DNA of 23,200 bases, from NCBI GenBank assembly GCA_002411345.1, contig DHSL01000066.1, forward strand, positions 1-23,200, given 5' to 3'. Both the position numbers and the translations under genes were made by a program. This document shows positions 1-6,873 of the stretch, piece by piece (within the stretch, counting starts at the first letter, position 1; each line of letters opens with the position of its first letter). Origin of the DNA: Bacteroidales bacterium UBA5287 (GTDB lineage Bacteria; Bacteroidota; Bacteroidia; Bacteroidales; Dysgonomonadaceae). The notes beneath the pieces are model-generated. The model was not told the DNA's origin. It worked only from the letters and a program-made list of their open reading frames with translations, and did no database searches.

Positions 1-67
1 TTCATCTCGGGTTGACAGGACTTCGTCCCGCCAACCCGCCCGAACGCAAAGCCCCGAGACGTTATGG
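1..67 (+). repeat. Site A: 3' part of an attC-like palindrome
   Basis: Only the right half lies in the window. It contains the small palindrome GGACTTCGTCC (18-28), the arm ACCCGCC...GCAAAGCCC, and ends with the box GTTATGG at 61-67. Bases 17-60 are nearly identical to 1023-1066 of site B, about 1 kb away, and clearly related to the right half of site E (about 6765-6823). A gene starts 34 bp after the final box. By position it would be the recombination site of a cassette lying to the left of the window. The attC reading is an inference from the whole set of sites. Confidence 0.6.
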
Positions 68-100
68 GCAAGCGCGCGTGAACTTCAACAAATGTAGATT

Positions 101-931
101 ATGAAACAAAAAGAATTGATTCTAAATCATTATTTCATTATAGGTTTAGTAGTATTGTTACTAAATGATTTTTACTTGAAATATGAATTTGGAAATTTGA
201 CAACAGGAAAACTATCCGATTTTGCAGGATTATTAATTTTTCCAATGTTTGTGGCTTCAATTATACCTCGATTTAGAAAGTCTATTTCATTGATTACGGG
301 AATCGGATTTATTATTTGGAAACTTCCTCTGTTTACACCCATAATTGATTTTGTTAATCAAACATCTTTCATATCGATACATAGAGTAATTGATTATTCA
401 GATTATATAGCGTTATTAATTCTTCCATTGAGTCATTATTTGATAAATCGCAAAGAGAGTCACGTTTTGATAACAAAAGAAAAAATTAAATCTGTTTCAA
501 GATTTGCATTGCTAGGAATTGCATTTTTTGCATTTTGCTCAACTTCTGTCATTTGGAAAGAAACCCCTCAGGGAACTATTCTTATTGATAAATCTTACAA
601 CATTAAACTTCCCAAAGATTCAGTTATTAGCTCAATAAAACAACTAGGTTATAACTGTGACTTCTACCAAAGAGATTCATTAAATTATGGCTTTATTAGT
701 TATTACCAAACAGATAATATAGTTCGTGAAAGTGAAAATTCAATTGTAATTGATACTATTGCAAATGTAAAATATCAATTAGAAGATATTAATCCTAAGA
801 AGACAAAACTAACTATTATCAATGTTACTTTGTCCAAAGAAGGAAATATACAAAATTGGAAAACTTTGAAATCATTAAGAAATCAATATTCTTTGTGGCT
901 GAAGAATAATTTGATTGAGAAGATTGATTGA
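101..931 (+). CDS. Conserved hypothetical membrane protein, five predicted helices
   Basis: This 276-residue protein has about five hydrophobic segments (residues 10-25, 40-56, 61-78, 100-114 and 132-151), then a soluble, polar C-terminal domain of about 125 residues. A GKLSDFAG motif follows the first helix at 36-43; I have an impression of seeing this motif in unnamed membrane proteins of several phyla, but can attach no function. The start ATG lies 33 bp after site A and the stop lies 11 bp before site B, so the gene fills the space between two palindromes exactly as an integron cassette gene would. No promoter of its own is evident. Base composition is strongly AT-rich, in contrast with the flanking palindromes. 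It is probably an inner-membrane protein; its role is unknown. Confidence 0.75.
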   Translation: MKQKELILNHYFIIGLVVLLLNDFYLKYEFGNLTTGKLSDFAGLLIFPMFVASIIPRFRKSISLITGIGFIIWKLPLFTPIIDFVNQTSFISIHRVIDYSDYIALLILPLSHYLINRKESHVLITKEKIKSVSRFALLGIAFFAFCSTSVIWKETPQGTILIDKSYNIKLPKDSVISSIKQLGYNCDFYQRDSLNYGFISYYQTDNIVRESENSIVIDTIANVKYQLEDINPKKTKLTIINVTLSKEGNIQNWKTLKSLRNQYSLWLKNNLIEKID

Positions 932-942
932 AAAATGCCAGC

Positions 943-1073
943 TCATAACATTAGGCTTTGGCGTCAGGCGGGTGTGACGTGGGTGTGCGAAGTGTCGTCG
1001 CCCGCGCGCGCCTCGTTTTGCAAGGACTTCGTCCCACCAACCCGCCCGAACGCAAAGCCCGAAACCGTTGTAG
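943..1073 (+). repeat. Site B: attC-like imperfect palindrome (131 bp)
   Basis: The site runs from TCATAAC (943-949) to GTTGTAG (1067-1073). Its left arm GGCTTTGGCGTCAGGCGGGT pairs imperfectly with the right arm ACCCGCCCGAACGCAAAGCC. The centre is G/C-rich and contains GGACTTCGTCC (1024-1034), also found in site A. An AAC box on the left, a GTT box on the right, paired arms of conserved register and a length near 130 bp are the features of attC sites in chromosomal integrons. The boxes only partly match the classical RYYYAAC and GTTRRRY consensus. Confidence 0.65.
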
Positions 1074-1113
1074 CCAATTATACAGACTGAGCACACAAAG
1101 ATTAAATATTGAC

Positions 1114-1242
1114 ATGAAACCTAAAGAAGTACATATAGAAGCTATAAATAAATTTCTGAAAGAAAAGCTCAAAGAGAAGGGATTTGTTTTCTCTGACTCA
1201 CAATTGAAATTTACGAGCGCAAACCTTTGTGCTATTTTCTGA
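1114..1242 (+). pseudogene. N-terminal fragment of a disrupted cassette gene
   Basis: The ATG lies 40 bp after site B and opens a peptide beginning MKPKEVHIEAINKFLKEKLK, amphipathic and typical of the start of a cytosolic protein. The convincing coding sequence runs for about 33 residues (to about 1213), after which the frame drifts to a stop at 1240-1242. A fragment that looks like the C-terminus of a cytosolic protein lies on the other side of the beta-galactosidase gene at 5075-5200, on the same strand and just before the next palindrome. I read the two as halves of one gene split by, or partly replaced by, the 3.8 kb in between. The family is not recognised with confidence; a DUF4304-like protein is only a guess. 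Confidence 0.5.
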
Positions 1243-1309
1243 ATCAGAACTGATAAAGCATAAGCCTTTTTTTGTTTATCTTCCCGAAAAAATAAAAAAG
1301 TAATCGAGC

Positions 1310-4300
1310 ATGAAAAAAATAGTTGGTTTATTTATCATTCTGGCAAGTTTTACAATCTCAGCACAGCAATCGAAATTTGCGAACGTTTATGATTTCATCG
1401 AAAATACAGCGGTATTTGAAACCAACCAGACTGAAGGTCATACGGTTTGTATTCCTTTGAAATCGGTTGATGAAGCATTAAATCTTCAGCAATCAAAGTC
1501 AGAAAATGTGCTTTCGCTGAATGGAAAGTGGAAATTCCATTTTGCCAATACTCCGGAAGGTACACCCAAGGACTTTTTTACATTAAACTTTAATGATCAG
1601 AAATGGTCTGAAATTACTGTTCCCTCCAACTGGGAAATGCAGGGGTTTGGCGATCCTTTTTTTCGAAATGTTGCACAACCGTTTCGCGCCAATCCGCCAT
1701 TTGTTCCCCGCGAATACAACCCGACTGGCTCGTATCGCAAATCGTTTACTTTGCCAGCGAACTGGAAAGGCAAACGCATTTTTTTGCGCATGGAGAAAAC
1801 CGCTTCGGCATCGTTTGTCTGGATCAACGGACAGGAAGTTGGATACAACGAAGGCGCGCAGGAGCCTGCCGAATATGATGTTACCAGTTTCCTGAAACCA
1901 GGAAAAAATACCCTAGCCGTAAACGTAATTAAATATTCAGATGGTGTATATCTCGAAAGTCAGGACTATTGGCGCCTGGCTGGTATATTCGACGATGTTT
2001 GGCTGTATGCAAAATCGGATGTACATATCTTCGACTGGCATGCCACTACCGACCTGGACGAAAACTATGAGAACGCAAAACTGAATTTGCAGATTACGGT
2101 AAATAACCAATCGAAAACCGACAAACAGAACTACAAAGTTCGCACTTCGCTGTTTAATGCGCAGCATGTATTGGTTCAGAATTTTACTTCCGATGCAATT
2201 CAAATGAGTGCTGATAATAAGCAAATCATCAATGTTTCTTCATTGGTAAAAAATCCCCTAAAGTGGACCGCCGAAACACCCAATCTTTACCAGTTAACGC
2301 TGGAATTAATCAACAGCGAAGGTAAAACCGAAGAGGTAATTGCCGGTCGCATTGGTTTTAAAGAGACCGAAATTCGCCATCAGGTTTTTTATCTGAACGG
2401 AAAAGCCATCAAACTAAATGGCATTAACTCGCACATGCAACATCCCGATTTGGGGCATACGATGGACGAAGCTACCATCCGGAAAGACTTTGAAATACTA
2501 AAGCAATTCAATATCAATTGTGTGCGAACTTCACATTATCCGCCAGTTTCAAGGTATCTGGAGTTGGCCGACGAATATGGATTGTATATTATTGACGAAG
2601 CGGGAGATGAAGCTCATGCCACTGAATATTTAAGTGATAAACCCGAATGGGAGCCCATGTACCGTGAGCGGGTTCGCAAAATGGTGTTGCGAGACCGAAA
2701 TCATGCCAGTATTCTGTTTTGGAGCGCCGGAAACGAAAGTGGCGAAGGGAAGAATATTTGTGCCGTGATTGATGAAGGAAAGAAATACGATACTACCCGT
2801 AATTGGATGTATGGCGGAAATGCTTTTTCACACCCTTGCGAAGAGATTATCGGGCCCCGTTACCCAACACCTTTTGACCTCAAAACACGGGTGGGAATGG
2901 TTCCTGAAAGTGTTGATCCGCGACCCTCGTTTATGGACGAATACCTTTCCGTTGCCGGAAATGCCGGTGGCGGACTGGACGAATATTGGGATGTGATTTA
3001 TCAGTATCCACGCATCATGGGCGGAGCAATCTGGGATTTCGTGAGTCCGGGCTTGCGCGAGCCAGTTCGCAAATTGACCGATTCCTCACCCAACAAGGTA
3101 GCAACGCACATCATGGGACGCGCCAAACTGGTTGCCGGACACGATGGAAAAGGTATTGATCTGAATGGTCACGATCAGTGGGTAGAAGTTTATCAGGATA
3201 GAAATATTGAAATCTCAGGAAATAAATTAACGGTTTCGTTTTGGATTTTCCCACGCGATTTAATGAAAACGGGTGGAGTACTGCTCTCCAAAGGAAACAA
3301 TCAATTTGGCTTGCAGCAAATGGGTGACAACTCGCTCAATTTCTACATCTACACTTCGAAAAAAACAGTTGTTAGTGGTGCATTACCCAAAGATTGGTTA
3401 CAAAACTGGCATCATGTGGCAGGCGTTTATGACGGGAAATCGATTTCACTATTTATCGACAACCAAAAGGTGGCTGAAACACCAGTCACCGGGAAAATTA
3501 CCAATTTCCCTTTTCCACTTAATGTGGGCAAGAATGCCGAGACACAGGGTCAGCATTTATCCAATTATTTATGCGATGCCATTATCGATCAGGTGGGTAT
3601 TTTCCCCAAAGCGATTGAAATCAATGATTTATTTGTAGCAAAACCCGACTTAAAAAATCGTGCAGCTTTGTGGCTCGATTTTGAACAGGAGCAAAAAGAA
3701 GGCGAGTTTTTCAGCTATGGAATTGGAGCACGTACCTATGGTAGCATCTGGCCCGACCGCCGCGTAGAGCCTGAAATGTGGCAAATGAAAAAGTCGGCTC
3801 AACCCATTTCTGTAAAGTGGAGCAATGCCGAAAAAATGGAAATTGAAGTGCAGAACCGAAACTTTTTTACCAATACGAATGCCTTTGAAGTACGTTGGAA
3901 TTTGGAAGAAAACGGAATATCAATAGCTTCCGGAAAATTGGAGGTGGATATAGAACCGGAAGCAAAAAAAGTCTACGTTCTTCCGATCCAAAAGCCTCAA
4001 CTGAAAGATGGTGCAACCTATTTGGTAACAGTTAGTTTTCATTCGAAAGAAGCTGCACGATGGGCGCCCAAGGGTTTTGAACTGTGTTGGGATCAATTGG
4101 AATTGCCATGGATTGTTCCAGTCAATGAAAAATTGGCACAGCACCAGAACAATCCGTTAAAAGTGACAGATAATGAGCAACAGTTAATTGTATCCGGCGT
4201 AAATTTCGATTATACCTTTAACAAAGCCAATGGACAATTGTACTCCATGAAATACATGGGTACAGAATTGCTGAAACAGGGAGCGCAACTCAATGTTTGG

Positions 4301-5074
4301 CGTGCCCCTCTGGCAAACGAACAGGACGACTGGACCAATCCTGCAGTTAGTATATCTCCCAGAACCGAGGGCTACGGAAGGATGGTTGCTAACGCATGGT
4401 ACTCCATCGGTCTGGATAAAATGAAGTCGAAACTTGAATCATTTCACGTTGAAAAGAAGGCTGAAAATGTAATTGTCAGTATTCTTGAAACTGCTCTTTT
4501 TGGAAATTCAGGCAGGGATGGCTTCGAAAACGAGATGATTTATACGATTTCGCCCAACGGTGAAATTAGTTTACAGCACACGATTAATCCGAAAGGAAAA
4601 ATGCCCATGTCGTTTCCACGCATCGGAACAAAATGGGTTTTCGATAACCAAATGCAAAATGTAGCATGGTTTGGACGTGGGCCGCAGGAGAATTATCCCG
4701 ACCGCAAAACCGGCTACCGTATTGGGAACTATCAGTCGACAGTTGATGCGATGTTTGAACCCTATTTAATACCTCAGGATTGTGGCTTGCGCACCGACAA
4801 CAAGTGGGTAACACTATCAAACAAGGATGGCATTGGCATAGAATTTTCGGCAACTAAACCATTCAATTTCAATTGCTATCATTACAGCACCGAAAATTTG
4901 TCAAAGGCAAAATACACTTATGATCTAATCAAATCGGATGGTGTAACATTCAATTTCGACTACCAAACTACCGGGGTAGGATGCACGGCAATAGGGGTGC
5001 TTGATAAATATCAAACCATTCCTCAATACATACAGTTTACAAGTTCGATAAAACCATTTAAAACCAACAAGTAA
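1310..5074 (+). CDS. Glycoside hydrolase family 2 beta-galactosidase with LamG-like insert
   Basis: This 1254-residue protein starts with a signal peptide (MKKIVGLFIILASFTISAQQ), so it is exported, probably to the periplasm. The domains in order are a GH2 sugar-binding jelly roll (about 68-236), an Ig-like domain (about 238-350), a TIM barrel (about 352-590), a concanavalin A/LamG-like domain (about 595-790), a second Ig-like domain, and the beta-galactosidase small-chain domain (about 950-1250). The acid/base is Glu476 in WSAGNESGEG and the nucleophile is Glu544 in SFMDEYLSVAGN, matching Glu461 and Glu537 of E. coli LacZ. The expected role is hydrolysis of terminal beta-galactosides, though many Bacteroidota homologues act on plant or algal polysaccharides. 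No SusCD genes lie nearby. The gene is visibly richer in G/C than the small genes around it and appears to interrupt a cassette gene. Confidence 0.93.
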   Translation: MKKIVGLFIILASFTISAQQSKFANVYDFIENTAVFETNQTEGHTVCIPLKSVDEALNLQQSKSENVLSLNGKWKFHFANTPEGTPKDFFTLNFNDQKWSEITVPSNWEMQGFGDPFFRNVAQPFRANPPFVPREYNPTGSYRKSFTLPANWKGKRIFLRMEKTASASFVWINGQEVGYNEGAQEPAEYDVTSFLKPGKNTLAVNVIKYSDGVYLESQDYWRLAGIFDDVWLYAKSDVHIFDWHATTDLDENYENAKLNLQITVNNQSKTDKQNYKVRTSLFNAQHVLVQNFTSDAIQMSADNKQIINVSSLVKNPLKWTAETPNLYQLTLELINSEGKTEEVIAGRIGFKETEIRHQVFYLNGKAIKLNGINSHMQHPDLGHTMDEATIRKDFEILKQFNINCVRTSHYPPVSRYLELADEYGLYIIDEAGDEAHATEYLSDKPEWEPMYRERVRKMVLRDRNHASILFWSAGNESGEGKNICAVIDEGKKYDTTRNWMYGGNAFSHPCEEIIGPRYPTPFDLKTRVGMVPESVDPRPSFMDEYLSVAGNAGGGLDEYWDVIYQYPRIMGGAIWDFVSPGLREPVRKLTDSSPNKVATHIMGRAKLVAGHDGKGIDLNGHDQWVEVYQDRNIEISGNKLTVSFWIFPRDLMKTGGVLLSKGNNQFGLQQMGDNSLNFYIYTSKKTVVSGALPKDWLQNWHHVAGVYDGKSISLFIDNQKVAETPVTGKITNFPFPLNVGKNAETQGQHLSNYLCDAIIDQVGIFPKAIEINDLFVAKPDLKNRAALWLDFEQEQKEGEFFSYGIGARTYGSIWPDRRVEPEMWQMKKSAQPISVKWSNAEKMEIEVQNRNFFTNTNAFEVRWNLEENGISIASGKLEVDIEPEAKKVYVLPIQKPQLKDGATYLVTVSFHSKEAARWAPKGFELCWDQLELPWIVPVNEKLAQHQNNPLKVTDNEQQLIVSGVNFDYTFNKANGQLYSMKYMGTELLKQGAQLNVWRAPLANEQDDWTNPAVSISPRTEGYGRMVANAWYSIGLDKMKSKLESFHVEKKAENVIVSILETALFGNSGRDGFENEMIYTISPNGEISLQHTINPKGKMPMSFPRIGTKWVFDNQMQNVAWFGRGPQENYPDRKTGYRIGNYQSTVDAMFEPYLIPQDCGLRTDNKWVTLSNKDGIGIEFSATKPFNFNCYHYSTENLSKAKYTYDLIKSDGVTFNFDYQTTGVGCTAIGVLDKYQTIPQYIQFTSSIKPFKTNK

Positions 5075-5200
5075 ATTAGCTGAAAATATTTACAATCGAT
5101 ATATAAATGATTATGGTTCGGAGAAAAATATTGATGTAAGATTGAAACAGCATTTTCAGATGACAAAATCAAGAATGGAATATTTGAAAAAAAATAACTG
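5075..5200 (+). pseudogene. C-terminal fragment of the disrupted cassette gene
   Basis: Immediately after the beta-galactosidase stop codon, the frame containing position 5142 reads LAENIYNRYINDYGSEKN and continues to MTKSRMEYLKKNNW at 5200. This is polar, helix-like protein sequence with natural composition, not intergenic sequence. It has no start codon of its own that would give a sensible product. It ends where site C begins, as a cassette gene would. Together with the fragment at 1114-1213 it would form one gene with its middle lost or displaced. The frame stays open through all of site C to a stop at 5364-5366, but that extension is read from the palindrome and is probably not native protein. 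Confidence 0.45.
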
Positions 5201-5201
5201 G

Positions 5202-5336
5202 CTACAACACGGAGGATTACATCCTGCATTCTACTCCTCACCTTACGGCGACATCGTAGAACACAGGATTTGCGAGATTACGAGGGATAGTGGATATCCC
5301 CCCCGCGCAACCTTGCAAATCCTCCGTCCGTTAGCG
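5202..5336 (+). repeat. Site C: attC-like imperfect palindrome (135 bp)
   Basis: The site runs from CTACAAC (5202-5208) to GTTAGCG (5330-5336). CGGAGGATT at 5210-5218 pairs perfectly with AATCCTCCG at 5318-5326. A second nested arm, AGGATTTGCGAGATTACG, pairs with CGCAACCTTGCAAATCCT. The arm sequence is unrelated to that of sites A and B, yet its position relative to the end boxes is the same. This conservation of structure over sequence is the main reason for grouping it with them. Confidence 0.6.
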
Positions 5337-5392
5337 GTTAGGCTGGAAGACGACAACACAAAATAATATAGACAAGAAGAAACAAAACGACA

Positions 5393-5935
5393 ATGCGAAA
5401 ATTATCACTTTTTATAGCGATAAGTTTAGACGGCTACATTGCAAAACCAAATGACGACCTGAGTTTTCTGAAAGTAGTTGAAAAAGAAGGGGAAGATTAC
5501 GGCTATGCAGAATTTACGGCAAACATTGACACGTTAATTATTGGCAGAAAAACTTATGATTATGTGCTGAAAGAAATTGGTTCTTCTCACTACGACAACG
5601 GACAACGAGACGTGTATGTAATAACCAGAACTGAAAGACCAAGTGTTGGCAGAACTACATTCTATTCAGGTAACTTGACAGAATTAGTGCAACGGCTAAA
5701 ATCTGAAAAAGGAAAAAACATTTATTGTGACGGTGGAGCAGAAATAATCAATGAACTTCTACAGCACGACTTGATAGATGAATTTATAATTTCCATTATA
5801 CCTATTTTGGTGGGTAACGGAACACGACTATTTAAAGACAACAGACCTGAACAACAACTTGAATTTGTAAGTGCAAAATCATTTGAAACAGGGCTGACAC
5901 AACTTCATTACAAACGAAAAAGACAGATTGAATAA
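5393..5935 (+). CDS. Dihydrofolate reductase family protein (RibD C-terminal fold)
   Basis: This 180-residue cytosolic protein fits the DHFR/RibD-C superfamily. SLDGYIA (11-17) is the usual N-terminal motif, GRKTYD (51-56) the nucleotide-binding segment, CDGGAEI (112-118) the glycine-rich NADPH-binding loop, and GNGTRLF (141-147) the C-terminal signature. Members of this YyaP/YwjB-like branch are presumed NADPH-dependent reductases; most have no proven substrate and they need not confer trimethoprim resistance. The length is full for the family and the ATG is the first sensible start. The gene sits between sites C and D with a 56 bp leader and 22 bp after the stop, so it appears to be an intact cassette. 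No promoter is obvious. Confidence 0.85.
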   Translation: MRKLSLFIAISLDGYIAKPNDDLSFLKVVEKEGEDYGYAEFTANIDTLIIGRKTYDYVLKEIGSSHYDNGQRDVYVITRTERPSVGRTTFYSGNLTELVQRLKSEKGKNIYCDGGAEIINELLQHDLIDEFIISIIPILVGNGTRLFKDNRPEQQLEFVSAKSFETGLTQLHYKRKRQIE

Positions 5936-5957
5936 TAACGACAAAGACTAATAAAAG

Positions 5958-6095
5958 CCCGAACCGCTAGCAGCCGCTTGCCGCAATGGGGGCTGACGTG
6001 GTTAAATCAAGTGCATTGCTTCTATCGAAGTTTCTGTTGGTTGACAGGGAAGTACTTCGAAATCCCCCACTGCGGCAAGCGGTAACACGTTATGT
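5958..6095 (+). repeat. Site D: attC-like palindrome (138 bp) with 18/19 paired arms
   Basis: The site runs from CCCGAAC (5958-5964) to GTTATGT (6089-6095). The left arm 5974-5992 (CCGCTTGCCGCAATGGGGG) pairs with the right arm 6064-6082 at 18 of 19 positions, with a single A/C mismatch. A smaller inner pair, TCGAAGT (6025-6031) with ACTTCGA (6054-6060), lies near the centre. It shares GGTTGACAGG with site A, but otherwise its arms are different in sequence. It is the most regular of the set. Confidence 0.68.
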
Positions 6096-6103
6096 CTAAT
6101 ATT

Positions 6104-6562
6104 ATGAAGACGACAACACATGCAATAATTGCTCTGACATTTTTGACATCTTGTGGACAACAAGCAAGGCAAAATGAACAGCAAACAAATTATTCTGAAA
6201 AAAATCAGACCGAATTAGTATTGCCCCAAAAAAATAAAGAACAAGAAATTGAGAAGAAATTCGGACAAGAATTATTTAAGTTAATATTAGACACAATCAC
6301 AATAAAAACAATCTCGACTGACTTTTTAATAAACAATCAATGGGTTTACAGACCATTTGACAACTGTGAATCGTATTTAAAATTTCAAATAAACGGAAAA
6401 GGAATAAGTTACAATTGCGAAATGGATGAAGACTATGAAATGACACAAAAGCGGGCAATCAGTTTCATATTGATTGTCTGCTTTTATTATATTGAACAGT
6501 CATATACCTACCCCCTATTAAAAATACTCATTCCACACCGCAACAGGTGTTCCAAGTCCTAA
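6104..6562 (+). pseudogene. Lipoprotein gene with a probably replaced 3' end
   Basis: The ATG at 6104 gives MKTTTHAIIALTFLTSCGQQ, a lipoprotein signal peptide with the lipobox LTSC. The upstream ATG at 6092 lies inside site D and would only weaken the signal, so it is not preferred. Residues up to about 115 are polar and plausible (ending near EDYEMTQK). After that the frame turns into hydrophobic, low-quality sequence rich in Ile, Tyr and Leu, up to the stop at 6560-6562. I infer that the true 3' end was lost at about 6450, where other DNA (6450-6660) was joined. The family is not recognised. Its place between sites D and E makes it a damaged cassette. Confidence 0.5.
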
Positions 6563-6585
6563 TGAACCAGCTCGAGAAAAGTGAA

Positions 6586-6654
6586 ACCTGATTTATTACT
6601 CATATTCGGACATTTTTTACCAGAAAAAATGTCCGAATATATAAAGAATCAGGT
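6586..6654. repeat. Long perfect hairpin, possible element remnant or terminator
   Basis: A 17 bp perfect stem (6602-6618 with 6624-6640, containing ATTCGGACATTTTTT) closes a five-base loop, ACCAG. An outer perfect pair, ACCTGATT (6586-6593) with AATCAGGT (6647-6654), extends it after an unpaired step. The stem is far longer than a typical terminator and lacks a clear U tract. It lies in the foreign-looking stretch that follows the damaged lipoprotein gene. A miniature transposable element end or insertion-sequence scar would fit; no transposase gene is present. Confidence 0.55.
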
Positions 6655-6689
6655 ACTTTTGTCAAAAGATACCCGCGTATGCGGGCTTA

Positions 6690-6823
6690 GTTCAACACGG
6701 ACTTTGCGTCAGTCTGGCTGACGTACTGCTATGAAGTCCATTAGTCCGCCTCAACGGGTGCATCAGGTTGACATGACTACGTCCTGCTAACCCAACCGAG
6801 AGCAAAGCTCCAAACCGTTAATG
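6690..6823 (+). repeat. Site E: attC-like imperfect palindrome (134 bp)
   Basis: The site runs from GTTCAAC (6690-6696), an exact match to the RYYYAAC inverse core of attC sites, to GTTAATG (6817-6823). Its right half lines up with sites A and B over about 55 bases, with scattered changes (GGTTGACATGACTACGTCCT in place of GGTTGACAGGACTTCGTCCC). The left arm GACTTTGCGTCAGTCTGG pairs imperfectly with the right arm around GAGCAAAGCTC. A short hairpin, CCCGC/GCGGG (6672-6685), lies just outside its left end. It is the last such site in the window. Confidence 0.63.
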
Positions 6824-6873
6824 GCAAGCCAAAACAGACGTATGATAGTTTAAACATGATTTTTAAATACAAT

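Noticed and set aside
875..1172. Two reverse frames over site B
   Set aside because: They owe their length to the G/C-rich palindrome and have no start context or protein-like composition.
958..1242. Forward frame spanning site B and the N-terminal fragment
   Set aside because: Its first 50 residues are read from the palindrome (Arg/Pro/Ala-rich). The believable protein start is the ATG at 1114.
6671..6685. Short CCCGC/GCGGG hairpin as a terminator for the lipoprotein gene
   Set aside because: The stem is only five pairs with no U run on the plus strand, and it abuts site E, so it may belong to that structure.
1..6823. CRISPR array or simple dispersed repeats
   Set aside because: The sites are over 130 bp, differ in arm sequence, and are separated by whole genes. 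Conservation is in folding, not in a short direct repeat.
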